This document shows, piece after piece, positions 8,062 to 14,372 of a stretch of DNA of 64,000 nt (the first letter of the stretch is position 1; every line of letters begins with the position of its first letter). Position numbers and translations under genes: made by a program. The DNA is taken from NCBI GenBank assembly GCA_035689345.1, contig DASSLR010000097.1, positions 57,459 through 121,458 on the forward strand. The letters run 5' to 3'. The notes beneath the pieces were generated by a model. The model was not told the origin of the DNA, did not search any database, and saw only the letters and a program-made list of their open reading frames with translations. The stretch comes from CF-118 sp035689345. GTDB taxonomy: Bacteria > Chloroflexota > Dormibacteria > Dormibacterales > Dormibacteraceae.

Positions 8062-8679
8062 ATGACCACGCCCGCCGCGGCGCTGCAGCTCGAGACGTTG
8101 GCGACGCGGAAGGAGGCCCGGTTCGAGCTGAGGCGCCGGCGTCTGCTGGAGGCCGCGCTGGGCCTGTTCGCGGAGCGCGGCTACGAGGAGACGTCGGTGG
8201 GCGCGATCGTCGCCCGGGCCCGCATGTCGAAGTCCGCGTTCTACGAGCACTTCAACACCAAGGAGCACTGCTTCCGCGAAGTCCTGCTGGCCGAGGGCGG
8301 GCAGCTCATCCGCGACGTGCTGGCTAGCGGCGCGAGCGGACGTGACCACCACGAGCGGCTGCGCCTCGGCATCACCCGCTTCGTGGTCGCGTGCTTCGAG
8401 CGCTCGACGGTGGCGCGGCTCCTGATCGTCGAGTCGGTGGGGCTGAGCGCCGCCGTGGACGACGTGCGCCACGAGCTGCAGGGGCAGTTCGCCGCCGCGG
8501 TCGCGGAAGAGGTGCGGCACGCGATGCCGCACGACGCCTTCTATGCCGACAAGGACCCGGTGGTGTTCGGGCGGGCGGTGGTGGGGGCCGTCAACGATGC
8601 CGTGTCGTACTTCCTGACCCACCCCGGCGCCGACGCGGACTCGCTGGCCGCGAGCCTGTGCCGCATCTTCGCGCCCTAG
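8062..8679 (+). CDS. TetR-family transcriptional regulator
   Basis: 205 residues. The N-terminal helix-turn-helix (about residues 22-66) reads RRRRLLEAALGLFAERGYEETSVGAIV followed by the recognition part ARMSKSAFYEHFNTKEHC, typical of TetR. The rest is a helical ligand-binding and dimerisation domain with no recognisable subfamily mark. It lies nine bases after the acyl-CoA dehydrogenase stop on the same strand, so it probably controls that gene, with an acyl-CoA or fatty acid as a likely (unproven) effector. A matching near-palindrome overlaps the dehydrogenase promoter. Confidence 0.9.
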   Translation: MTTPAAALQLETLATRKEARFELRRRRLLEAALGLFAERGYEETSVGAIVARARMSKSAFYEHFNTKEHCFREVLLAEGGQLIRDVLASGASGRDHHERLRLGITRFVVACFERSTVARLLIVESVGLSAAVDDVRHELQGQFAAAVAEEVRHAMPHDAFYADKDPVVFGRAVVGAVNDAVSYFLTHPGADADSLAASLCRIFAP

Positions 8680-8729
8680 CGGAACTCGGAGCGGGGAGGA
8701 TGCCACCTGTTAAGGGGGCCTTCCGTCCC

Positions 8730-8759
8730 TTGCCAGGCGAACGCCTGTTCGGCTACAAT
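8730..8759 (+). promoter_or_regulatory. SOS promoter with LexA box
   Basis: TTGCCA (8730-8735), an 18-bp spacer, then a strong -10 TACAAT (8754-8759). The spacer contains CGAACGCCTGTTCG (8738-8751), a perfect CGAAC-N4-GTTCG LexA box, positioned as in the recA promoter of this window. The expected transcription start (about 8766) falls just before ATG 8771, so the transcript is probably leaderless. Confidence 0.85.
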
Positions 8760-8770
8760 TAATGCCAAAC

Positions 8771-9136
8771 ATGCGTACGTTGGGCACCCAGGTCCGGCTG
8801 CGGCGGCTGATCCGCACTTTCGCGGAGATCGTCGACCGCCTGCTGGCGGAACCGGCCGACCGCTCGCTCGCGACCGGTGGCGTGTCCCGGCTCCAGGGCC
8901 TGGCCGAGGACGTCCGCGAGGCCTGGGACAGCGAGCTGACCGCCGGCCGGCCGGAGGAAGCCCTGGAGCGCTACGTCGACCAGGCTCTGCGCACGGCCGA
9001 GCTGGCGATCGCCGGCCTGAACCAGGCGGGCGCGGACCTGGAGCTCCTGCGAGCCGATTTCGAATCGGCGGCGCTGCCGCTCGAGGTGTTCCTGCGCGGC
9101 CTGGACGCCCAGCCGGTCCTGGAGCGGTCGGCCTGA
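8771..9136 (+). CDS. Unknown helical protein under SOS control
   Basis: No family is recognised. The 121-residue product is rich in Leu, Ala, Arg and Glu and appears almost fully helical, with heptad-like stretches (RLRRLIRTFAEIVDRLL; LNQAGADLELLRADFE). It has no signal peptide or membrane segment. An ATG at 8762 would add three residues but lies before the expected transcription start, so ATG 8771 is preferred. The promoter carries a perfect LexA box, so expression should rise after DNA damage. The stop overlaps an apparent CTG start of a LAGLIDADG-type gene (CTGA), making a two-gene SOS operon close to lexA. Confidence 0.7.
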   Translation: MRTLGTQVRLRRLIRTFAEIVDRLLAEPADRSLATGGVSRLQGLAEDVREAWDSELTAGRPEEALERYVDQALRTAELAIAGLNQAGADLELLRADFESAALPLEVFLRGLDAQPVLERSA

Positions 9137-9561
9137 CCGAACCGCTCGACACAGATTGGGCATACGCGGCCGGCCTGGTTGACGGTGAAGGCTGCATCGC
9201 AGTTGTGCGTTCGTTCGAAGAGGGCCGCCAACGGTTCTACTACGGCGTTCATGTCGTTATCGCAAACAACGACGAGGCAGTCCTCAACTGGGTCCAATCT
9301 GTCTTTGGCGGCGTCGTTGTGTCCCTTACGTCGCTGCGGCCAGGTTTCGCAAAATCCACCTGGCAGCGGCGCTGTGCGACCCCCGTGGCGAGGACCTTCC
9401 TTCGAGGACTGCGGCCCTGGCTACGGATCAAGGTTGCGCAGTGCGACAACGCGCTCGAAATGGCCGAATTGCTTCAACGCAGTCGCCGCACTCTCGGGCG
9501 AAAGAAAATCCCGCCGGATTGGTTGGCTGAACAGGAGCGTCACTACTGGATTCAGCCGTGA
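9133..9561 (+). CDS. LAGLIDADG-type (homing-endonuclease-like) protein, apparent CTG start
   Basis: The frame contains WAYAAGLVDGEGCIAVV, a match to the single LAGLIDADG motif (AGLVDGEG, about residues 13-20) at the start of homing endonucleases and related DNA-binding proteins, followed by alternating strand/helix segments (YYGVHVVIANNDEAVLNWV; ALEMAELLQRS). The length of 142 residues fits a one-motif protein that works as a homodimer. The motif precedes the first canonical start (GTG, then ATG-like 9205), so translation must begin earlier. CTG at 9133 overlaps the previous stop as CTGA and has GGAG eight bases upstream. Base composition looks less GC-rich than its neighbours, which suggests horizontal gain. 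Cleavage activity and target are unknown. Confidence 0.7.
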   Translation: MTEPLDTDWAYAAGLVDGEGCIAVVRSFEEGRQRFYYGVHVVIANNDEAVLNWVQSVFGGVVVSLTSLRPGFAKSTWQRRCATPVARTFLRGLRPWLRIKVAQCDNALEMAELLQRSRRTLGRKKIPPDWLAEQERHYWIQP

Positions 9562-9621
9562 GCTAAATCATCGCGGGACGGCGGAATTCACCAGGAAGCC
9601 GATGCACTCACCGAGGAAGAT

Positions 9622-9689
9622 CGCCCGTCAAAGGGCAGCCGCGAACCTAAGCTGTTCTTAACAGCGAATATCGTGAGCATTGACGGGCG
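9622..9689. repeat. Nested inverted repeat between convergent genes
   Basis: CGCCCGTCAA (9622-9631) and TTGACGGGCG (9680-9689) are a perfect 10-bp inverted repeat. Between them is a smaller hairpin, GCTGTT-CTT-AACAGC (9651-9665). The structure fills the gap between the ends of the LAGLIDADG-type gene and the glutaredoxin-like gene. It may act as a bidirectional transcription stop, although there is no clear T-run. Confidence 0.55.
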
Positions 9690-9690
9690 G

Positions 9691-9936
9691 TCAGGCGGCG
9701 CTCGGACCCCCTCCCGACCGGCCCAGGACGCCCAACAGGTGTTCGCGCGTGATCCGGCCCTCGGCCGCGGGGACGCCGTCGACGAGCACGACCGGGACGC
9801 GCCAGTCGTAGAGCTGAAACAGCCGATCGTCCGCGTCGACATCCTCGAGCTGGGGCTGAACGCCGAGCTCGCGGAGGAGTTGGAGGGCGTCGTCACAGAG
9901 ATGGCATCCCTGGCGAGTCACCAGCACGACCTTCAT
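9691..9936 (-). CDS. Glutaredoxin-like thiol protein
   Basis: 81 residues with a thioredoxin fold: first strand VVLVTRQGC, then a CHLC redox pair (about residues 11-14), DDALQLLRELG helix, and a cis-Pro loop VPVVLVDG. This matches the small glutaredoxin-like (DUF836) family found in many Gram-positive and related bacteria, probably a disulfide reductase in the cytoplasm. The C-terminus is short and Gly/Ser-rich. Partner unknown. ATG at 9936 lies 13 bp after the end of the LysM gene on the same strand, so both may be on the SOS-controlled transcript. Confidence 0.8.
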   Translation of the reverse strand: MKVVLVTRQGCHLCDDALQLLRELGVQPQLEDVDADDRLFQLYDWRVPVVLVDGVPAAEGRITREHLLGVLGRSGGGPSAA

Positions 9937-9949
9937 GGCCGGATGCTAA

Positions 9950-10270
9950 CTACTGGGCGGGCGGAAGCAGCAGGGTCTCCCCCACGACGATCGTCGGCCC
10001 GGAGAGCCCGTTGAGCTGCTCGATGGCGTCGACCCGCTCCCGGGGGTCGTCGGCCGGGTAGCGCGCCGCCGCGATCGACCACAGCGTATCGCCCGGCTGC
10101 ACCACCACCCGCTCCACCGGCGCCGTAGCACCGGCTGCCACCCGTGCCAGCGCCAGGCTCGCTCCTAGCAGCGCGCCCGTCACCAGCACCCAGCGCCCCA
10201 GCCCGTGCACGCGGCCGCCACCGCGGTGGGCGGAACGCAGGGGTCGGGTGGCAAGACCGGCGGCGTACAT
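9950..10270 (-). CDS. LysM-domain membrane protein, YneA-like SOS cell-division inhibitor (probable)
   Basis: 106 residues: a basic N-terminus, one membrane segment (about 27-47, WVLVTGALLGASLALARVAA), then a LysM peptidoglycan-binding domain (about 53-103, VVVQPGDTLWSIAAARYP to VVGETLLLPPAQ). This is the layout of Bacillus YneA and of the lexA-linked LysM proteins of actinobacteria, which delay division during SOS. As with yneA, the gene is divergent from lexA. Its promoter has a perfect TTGACA, a 17-bp spacer holding a perfect LexA box, and -10 TATCGT, placing the start of transcription almost at ATG 10270. A longer frame to 10390 is ignored because it runs through the promoter. Function is inferred from architecture and context, not from close sequence identity. 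Confidence 0.8.
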   Translation of the reverse strand: MYAAGLATRPLRSAHRGGGRVHGLGRWVLVTGALLGASLALARVAAGATAPVERVVVQPGDTLWSIAAARYPADDPRERVDAIEQLNGLSGPTIVVGETLLLPPAQ

Positions 10271-10279
10271 GCGTTCGGT

Positions 10280-10308
10280 ACGATAACGAACGGGCGTTCG
10301 GCTGTCAA
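10280..10308 (-). promoter_or_regulatory. SOS promoter of the LysM gene with LexA box
   Basis: On the minus strand TTGACA (10308-10303), a 17-bp spacer and TATCGT (10285-10280). The spacer holds CGAACGCCCGTTCG (plus strand 10287-10300, CGAACGGGCGTTCG), a perfect LexA palindrome. It has the same layout as the recA promoter. Confidence 0.87.
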
Positions 10309-10314
10309 GACCAT

Positions 10315-10354
10315 CGAACAAAGGTTTGCACTTGACGGGCAAGCGTGCTAGCAT
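10315..10354 (+). promoter_or_regulatory. lexA promoter with second LexA box
   Basis: CGAACAAAGGTTTG (10315-10328) is a one-mismatch LexA box. It overlaps a -35-like TTTGCA (10325-10330), which is 18 bp from -10 TAGCAT (10349-10354). LexA bound here would block its own promoter, while the divergent box at 10287 serves the LysM gene. Confidence 0.7.
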
Positions 10355-10396
10355 GGCTGCCGGTAAGCCACGCTCGGAACTCAAAAACAAACGGAG

Positions 10397-11023
10397 ATGA
10401 CATCGAAATTGACCGACCAGCTAACCGACAGGCAGGCCAGGATCCTCGAGTACATCCGTTACCAGAACAAGGTCCGCAACTATCCGCCCAGCGTGCGTGA
10501 GATCGGCGAGGCGGTGGGCCTCAGCTCCAGCTCCACCGTGCACAACCACCTCAACCAGCTGGAGAGGCGCGGGTTGATTCGCCGCGACCCCAGCAAGTCG
10601 CGCACCGTGCAGCTGGTGCAGGACGAGAGCGTCGACAAGCAGCGCCGCAACGCGGTGGCGGTGCCCATCGTCGGCCACGTGGCCGCCGGCGCGCCCATCC
10701 TGGCCGAGCAGAACATCGAAGACCACGTCCTGCTCTCCTCGGAGATGGCCCAGGACGGCTTTTTCCTTTTGCGCGTGCGCGGCGACAGCATGGTCAACGC
10801 CGGCATCCTCGACGGCGACCTGGTGCTCGTGCGGCCCCAGCAAGAGGCCCCCAACGGCGCCATCGTGGTCGCCCTGGTGGACAACGACGCGACAGTCAAG
10901 CGACTCGAGCGTGGCAACGGCCACGTCAAGCTCATCGCCGAGAACCCGGCCTACGAGCCGATCGTCACCAGCAACGTCAGCCTGGTCGGCGTCGTCCGCG
11001 GCGTGATCCGCCTGTTCCGCTGA
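10397..11023 (+). CDS. lexA: SOS-response repressor LexA
   Basis: 208 residues. The N-terminal winged helix has the recognition segment PSVREIGEAVGLSSSSTVHNHLNQLERRGLI. The C-terminal peptidase domain has the self-cleavage site Ala97-Gly98 (GHVAAGAPI), the catalytic Ser131 (RGDSMVNAGI) and Lys168 (DATVKRLER). When RecA filaments form, LexA cuts itself and frees its operators. Four candidate promoters in this window carry its box: lexA, the divergent LysM gene, recA and the 8771 operon. ATG 10397 is preceded by ACGGAG. The 3' end overlaps the convergent hflX by 47 bp. Confidence 0.97.
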   Translation: MTSKLTDQLTDRQARILEYIRYQNKVRNYPPSVREIGEAVGLSSSSTVHNHLNQLERRGLIRRDPSKSRTVQLVQDESVDKQRRNAVAVPIVGHVAAGAPILAEQNIEDHVLLSSEMAQDGFFLLRVRGDSMVNAGILDGDLVLVRPQQEAPNGAIVVALVDNDATVKRLERGNGHVKLIAENPAYEPIVTSNVSLVGVVRGVIRLFR

Positions 11024-12320
11024 CCGCAGAGGAAGCAGCCGCGCTGTAGGCCTCGAAGCGGGCCGCGGCGTGGCGGGGCGCCCAGCCCCACGCCCGGGTT
11101 CCGCGGTCGTCGTACTCGGTGCGCTCCACGCCGCCGATGCGGCGGAGTGACGCCAGCACGCCTTCGCTGCCGTACGGCACGAGGAGCTCGAGGCTGACCA
11201 TCTCGCCCCGGCTGGCGGTGTCGATCGCCGCCAGCAGAGGCCCGAAGCCGCCGCGATCGATGGCGGAGATCGGGACCACCTCTGGATAGCGCTGCGCCAC
11301 CGCGGCGACCACTCGGCGCCGCGCGGCCGGGCCGAGCAGGTCGACCTTGTTGAGGGCAACGACGCGCGGCTTCCTCTCGGCACCGAGCTCGGCCAGCTCC
11401 TTCTCCACGGTGCCCGCCTGCTCCTCGACCGCCGGCGAGCTCGCGTCCAGCACCTGGATGACGATGTCCGCCTCGGTCACCTCCTCGAGCGTGGCCCGAA
11501 AAGCCGCGACCAGGTCCGTGGGCAGCTTCTGGATGAAGCCCACGGTGTCGGTTAGGAGCACCTGGCGGCCCGTCGGCAGGTCGAGCCGGCGCGTCGTCGG
11601 GTCGAGGGTGGCGAAGAGCTTGTGCTCGGCGCGCACGTGCGCGCCGGTCAACGCGTTGAGCAGAGTCGACTTGCCGGCGTTGGTGTAGCCCACGATGGCC
11701 GCGGTCTGCAGCTCCGCGCGCCGCCGGCCGGTGCGCTGCTGATGGCGCTGCCCTCGGACCTGCTCGATCTCCCGGTCCAGGTCGCGGATGCGCTTGCGAA
11801 TGCGCCGGCGCTCGGTCTCGATCTGCTGCTCGCCGGGTCCACCGCGAGCGCCCACGCCGCCGCGCAGGCCACCGACCTGACGGTCGTACGAGTACGAGCC
11901 GATCAGGCGAGGCAGCAGGTGGTGCAGCCGGGCAGCCTCCACCTGCAGGCGGCCCTCGTGCGTTCGCGCGTGCAACGCGAAGATCTCGAGGATCACCTCG
12001 GTCCTGTCGAACACCCGGCACTTGAGTGAACCTTCGAGGTTGCGCTGCTGGCGCGGGCTCAGGTCCTCGTTGCAGACGAGCATGTCGAAAGCGCCCTCGA
12101 GCACCATCTCGCGCAATGCGTCGACCTTGCCCGCGCCGATAAAGTGCGAAGGCTCCACCTCGGAGCGTCGCTGCAGGTCAGACCCGACCACCTCGGCGCC
12201 CGCCGTCCGCGCCAGCTCGCCGAGCTCCATCATCTGTTCACGCACGAGGTCTTCGGTCGCGCCGGGGAGCAGGACTCCGACGAGGTAGGCCCTCTCCCGA
12301 GGTTTCTTCGTGGTGATCAG
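10977..12320 (-). CDS. hflX: GTPase HflX (apparent CTG start)
   Basis: A ribosome-associated GTPase that splits or rescues stalled 70S ribosomes under stress. It has the N-terminal HflX domain (TAGAEVVGSD, HFIGAGKVDAL, LSPRQQRNLE), a coiled linker, then the G domain with GYTNAGKSTLLNAL, DTVGFIQKLP and NKVDLL. The family's first strand, RAYLVGVLLPGA, lies before the first canonical start (GTG 12245). The only suitable codon is CTG at 12320, overlapping the aminotransferase stop as CTGA with GGAG nine bases upstream. That gives 447 residues. The last ~16 codons run antisense to the end of lexA. HflX next to miaA follows a widespread bacterial gene order. Confidence 0.92.
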   Translation of the reverse strand: MITTKKPRERAYLVGVLLPGATEDLVREQMMELGELARTAGAEVVGSDLQRRSEVEPSHFIGAGKVDALREMVLEGAFDMLVCNEDLSPRQQRNLEGSLKCRVFDRTEVILEIFALHARTHEGRLQVEAARLHHLLPRLIGSYSYDRQVGGLRGGVGARGGPGEQQIETERRRIRKRIRDLDREIEQVRGQRHQQRTGRRRAELQTAAIVGYTNAGKSTLLNALTGAHVRAEHKLFATLDPTTRRLDLPTGRQVLLTDTVGFIQKLPTDLVAAFRATLEEVTEADIVIQVLDASSPAVEEQAGTVEKELAELGAERKPRVVALNKVDLLGPAARRRVVAAVAQRYPEVVPISAIDRGGFGPLLAAIDTASRGEMVSLELLVPYGSEGVLASLRRIGGVERTEYDDRGTRAWGWAPRHAAARFEAYSAAASSAVSGTGGSRRGRRRPG

Positions 12321-13492
12321 AGGCGGAGGGTCTCCATGCGGCTCATGGCCTCAGCCAGGCGCGCGTCGGGCGCGGTCACCGAGAGCCGGAAATAACCCTC
12401 GCCGTGCGCGCCAAACCCGACGCCAGGGGTGATGTTCACGCCCACCTCATCCAGCACGTGCGAAGCAAAACCGATCGAGTCATACCCGTGAGGCACCGGC
12501 GCCCACACATAGAAGGTCGCGCGCGGGGGCTTGATCTGCCAACCCAGCTTGTTCAGCGTGTCCGCCACGAGGCGATGGCGTCGCAGATACGTGTCGCACG
12601 CCGCTCGCGTCTCCTCTTCCCCACCGTTCAGGGCTTCGATGCCGGCCCACTGGACGGCCTGGAAGATTCCCGAGTCGATGTTGGTCTTGAGCTGGCCGAT
12701 CAACGCCACCAGGTCGGCGCGCCCGCACACCCATCCGAGGCGCCAGCCGGTCATGTTGAAAGTCTTGGACAGCGAGTGAAACTCGATGCCGACGTCCTTT
12801 GCCCCAGGTATCTCGAACAGGCTCAGCGGCCTGTAGCCCTCGAAGGCGATCTCCGAGTACGGCGCGTCGTGACACAGCACGATTCCATGCTCCCGGCAGA
12901 ACTCGACCGCTTCCGTCAGGAACTCGCGCTCGGCGGTCGCCGCCGTCGGGTTGTTGGGGTAGTTCAGCCACATGAGGCGCGCGCGCTCGGCGACGTCCTC
13001 GGGAATCGCGTCGAGGTCGGGCAGCCAGGCGTTCTCTGCTCTCAGGGGCATGGTGTAGGGCTCCGCTCCAGCCATGAGCGCGCCCGTCACGTACACCGTG
13101 TAACCGGGATCGGGCGCCAGCACCACATCGCCCGGATCGACGAGGGCGAGCGGCGCGTGCGAGATCCCGTCCTTCGATCCAAGCGTGGGCAGCACCTCGG
13201 TGCCCGGATCCAGGGCGACGCCGAACCGGTCCTGGTACCAGTTGGCGATCGCGCCTCGAAGCTCGGCCAGGCCGAAATACGACGCGTAGCGGTGGTTCTC
13301 GGGATCGGTGGCCGCCTCCTGCAAGACGCTGACGATGCGCTTCGGCGTGGCCAGGTCCGGATCGCCGATGCCGAGCGAGATCACGTCCACACCGGCCCTC
13401 TTCTTCTCCTGCACCTTGCGATCGATTTCGGCAAAGAGGTACGGAGGGATGAGTCCGAGCCGTTTCGCGCCTGCGCTCTTAGTTGTCTTCAA
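12317..13492 (-). CDS. dapL: Class I/II aminotransferase, probable LL-diaminopimelate aminotransferase
   Basis: A PLP enzyme of 391 residues. Family marks are SLGIGDPDLATPKRIV, the HRYASYFGLAELR segment, MWLNYPNNPTAATA, the cofactor aspartate in CHDAPYSEIAF and the Schiff-base lysine in SLSKTFNMTGWRLGWVCG. The last motif is typical of DapL-type enzymes, which convert tetrahydrodipicolinate straight to LL-diaminopimelate. The presence of asd, dapA and dapB in the window, with no succinylase or acetylase genes, fits that route, but related alanine or aspartate aminotransferases look similar. TTG at 13492 is the likely start: it overlaps the end of miaA by 14 bp and begins the conserved region. 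Confidence 0.75.
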   Translation of the reverse strand: MKTTKSAGAKRLGLIPPYLFAEIDRKVQEKKRAGVDVISLGIGDPDLATPKRIVSVLQEAATDPENHRYASYFGLAELRGAIANWYQDRFGVALDPGTEVLPTLGSKDGISHAPLALVDPGDVVLAPDPGYTVYVTGALMAGAEPYTMPLRAENAWLPDLDAIPEDVAERARLMWLNYPNNPTAATAEREFLTEAVEFCREHGIVLCHDAPYSEIAFEGYRPLSLFEIPGAKDVGIEFHSLSKTFNMTGWRLGWVCGRADLVALIGQLKTNIDSGIFQAVQWAGIEALNGGEEETRAACDTYLRRHRLVADTLNKLGWQIKPPRATFYVWAPVPHGYDSIGFASHVLDEVGVNITPGVGFGAHGEGYFRLSVTAPDARLAEAMSRMETLRL

Positions 13493-14372
13493 CGTAGTTG
13501 AGGATAGCGGGCACCGGGTCGGGCTCGATCTCGAACCATTTGATGCGAGGATCGCGCCTCCACCACCGCAGTTGGCGTCGTGCGTAACGGCGATTCGAAG
13601 CCGCCATGGCCTTCGGGAGTTCGGCAAGCGAGACCTCGCCGCGGATGTGGGCCAGCGCCTCCGCGTATCCGATGCCGGAGAGAACCGCTGCGGTGGCGGG
13701 CACGCCGGCGTCGAGGGCGGCTCGCGTTTCGGCGACGAGCCCGCGCTCCACCTGCTGAACGCTGCGCAGCGCCAGGCGCGTGTCCACCACGTCCAGGGGC
13801 GCGGTCAGGCCGGCGCGGATGACATTCCACGGCGGCGCGGATCGCTGGCGCAGCCGCCGCAGCGGCGCACCGACCGCCTCCAGCACCTCGATGGCCCGGA
13901 TCACGCGCACCGGGTTGTTGAGGTCGACACCGGGATCAGGATCCAGGGACAGGAGCCGGTCGCGCAGAGCCGTCAGGTCGAGCTGCTCGAGTGCGCGTCG
14001 CAGGCCTTGATCCGGAGGCACACCGGCGAGGCTGAAGCCCTCTGTCAGCGCGTCGACGTAGAGCATGGTGCCGCCCTCGACGATCGGCGTCCTGCCGCGA
14101 CGAACGATGTCGGCGATCGCGGCCCGAGCCCCCTCGACGTACTGGGCCGCGTTGAAGGTGCTTCGCGGGTCGACGAAATCGATCATGTGGTAACGCACCC
14201 GCCGGCGCTGTTCCGGCGAGGGTTTGTTGGTGGCGATGTCGAGCAGCTCGTAGACCTGACGCGAGTCGGCGACCACGACCTCGCCGCCCAGCCTCACCGC
14301 GAGCTCGAACGCGACCGAAGTCTTGCCGATTCCGGTCGGCCCGACGACCACCACGACCCTGGGGGCTGTCAG
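13479..14372 (-). CDS. miaA: tRNA dimethylallyltransferase MiaA (start CTG or internal GTG)
   Basis: Adds the dimethylallyl group to A37 of tRNAs that read UNN codons; MiaB, encoded four genes upstream, then adds the methylthio group. It has the P-loop VGPTGIGKTSVA, the DSRQVYELLDIATNKPS segment that binds prenyl donor and phosphate, and the YARRQLRWWRR RNA-binding region near the end. CTG at 14372 overlaps the mutL stop (CTGA) and would give 297 residues beginning TAPRVVVVVGPT. A GTG six codons later could also serve, so this is a weaker case of a non-canonical start. Long upstream frames lie inside mutL and are not coding. Confidence 0.93.
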   Translation of the reverse strand: MTAPRVVVVVGPTGIGKTSVAFELAVRLGGEVVVADSRQVYELLDIATNKPSPEQRRRVRYHMIDFVDPRSTFNAAQYVEGARAAIADIVRRGRTPIVEGGTMLYVDALTEGFSLAGVPPDQGLRRALEQLDLTALRDRLLSLDPDPGVDLNNPVRVIRAIEVLEAVGAPLRRLRQRSAPPWNVIRAGLTAPLDVVDTRLALRSVQQVERGLVAETRAALDAGVPATAAVLSGIGYAEALAHIRGEVSLAELPKAMAASNRRYARRQLRWWRRDPRIKWFEIEPDPVPAILNYVEDN

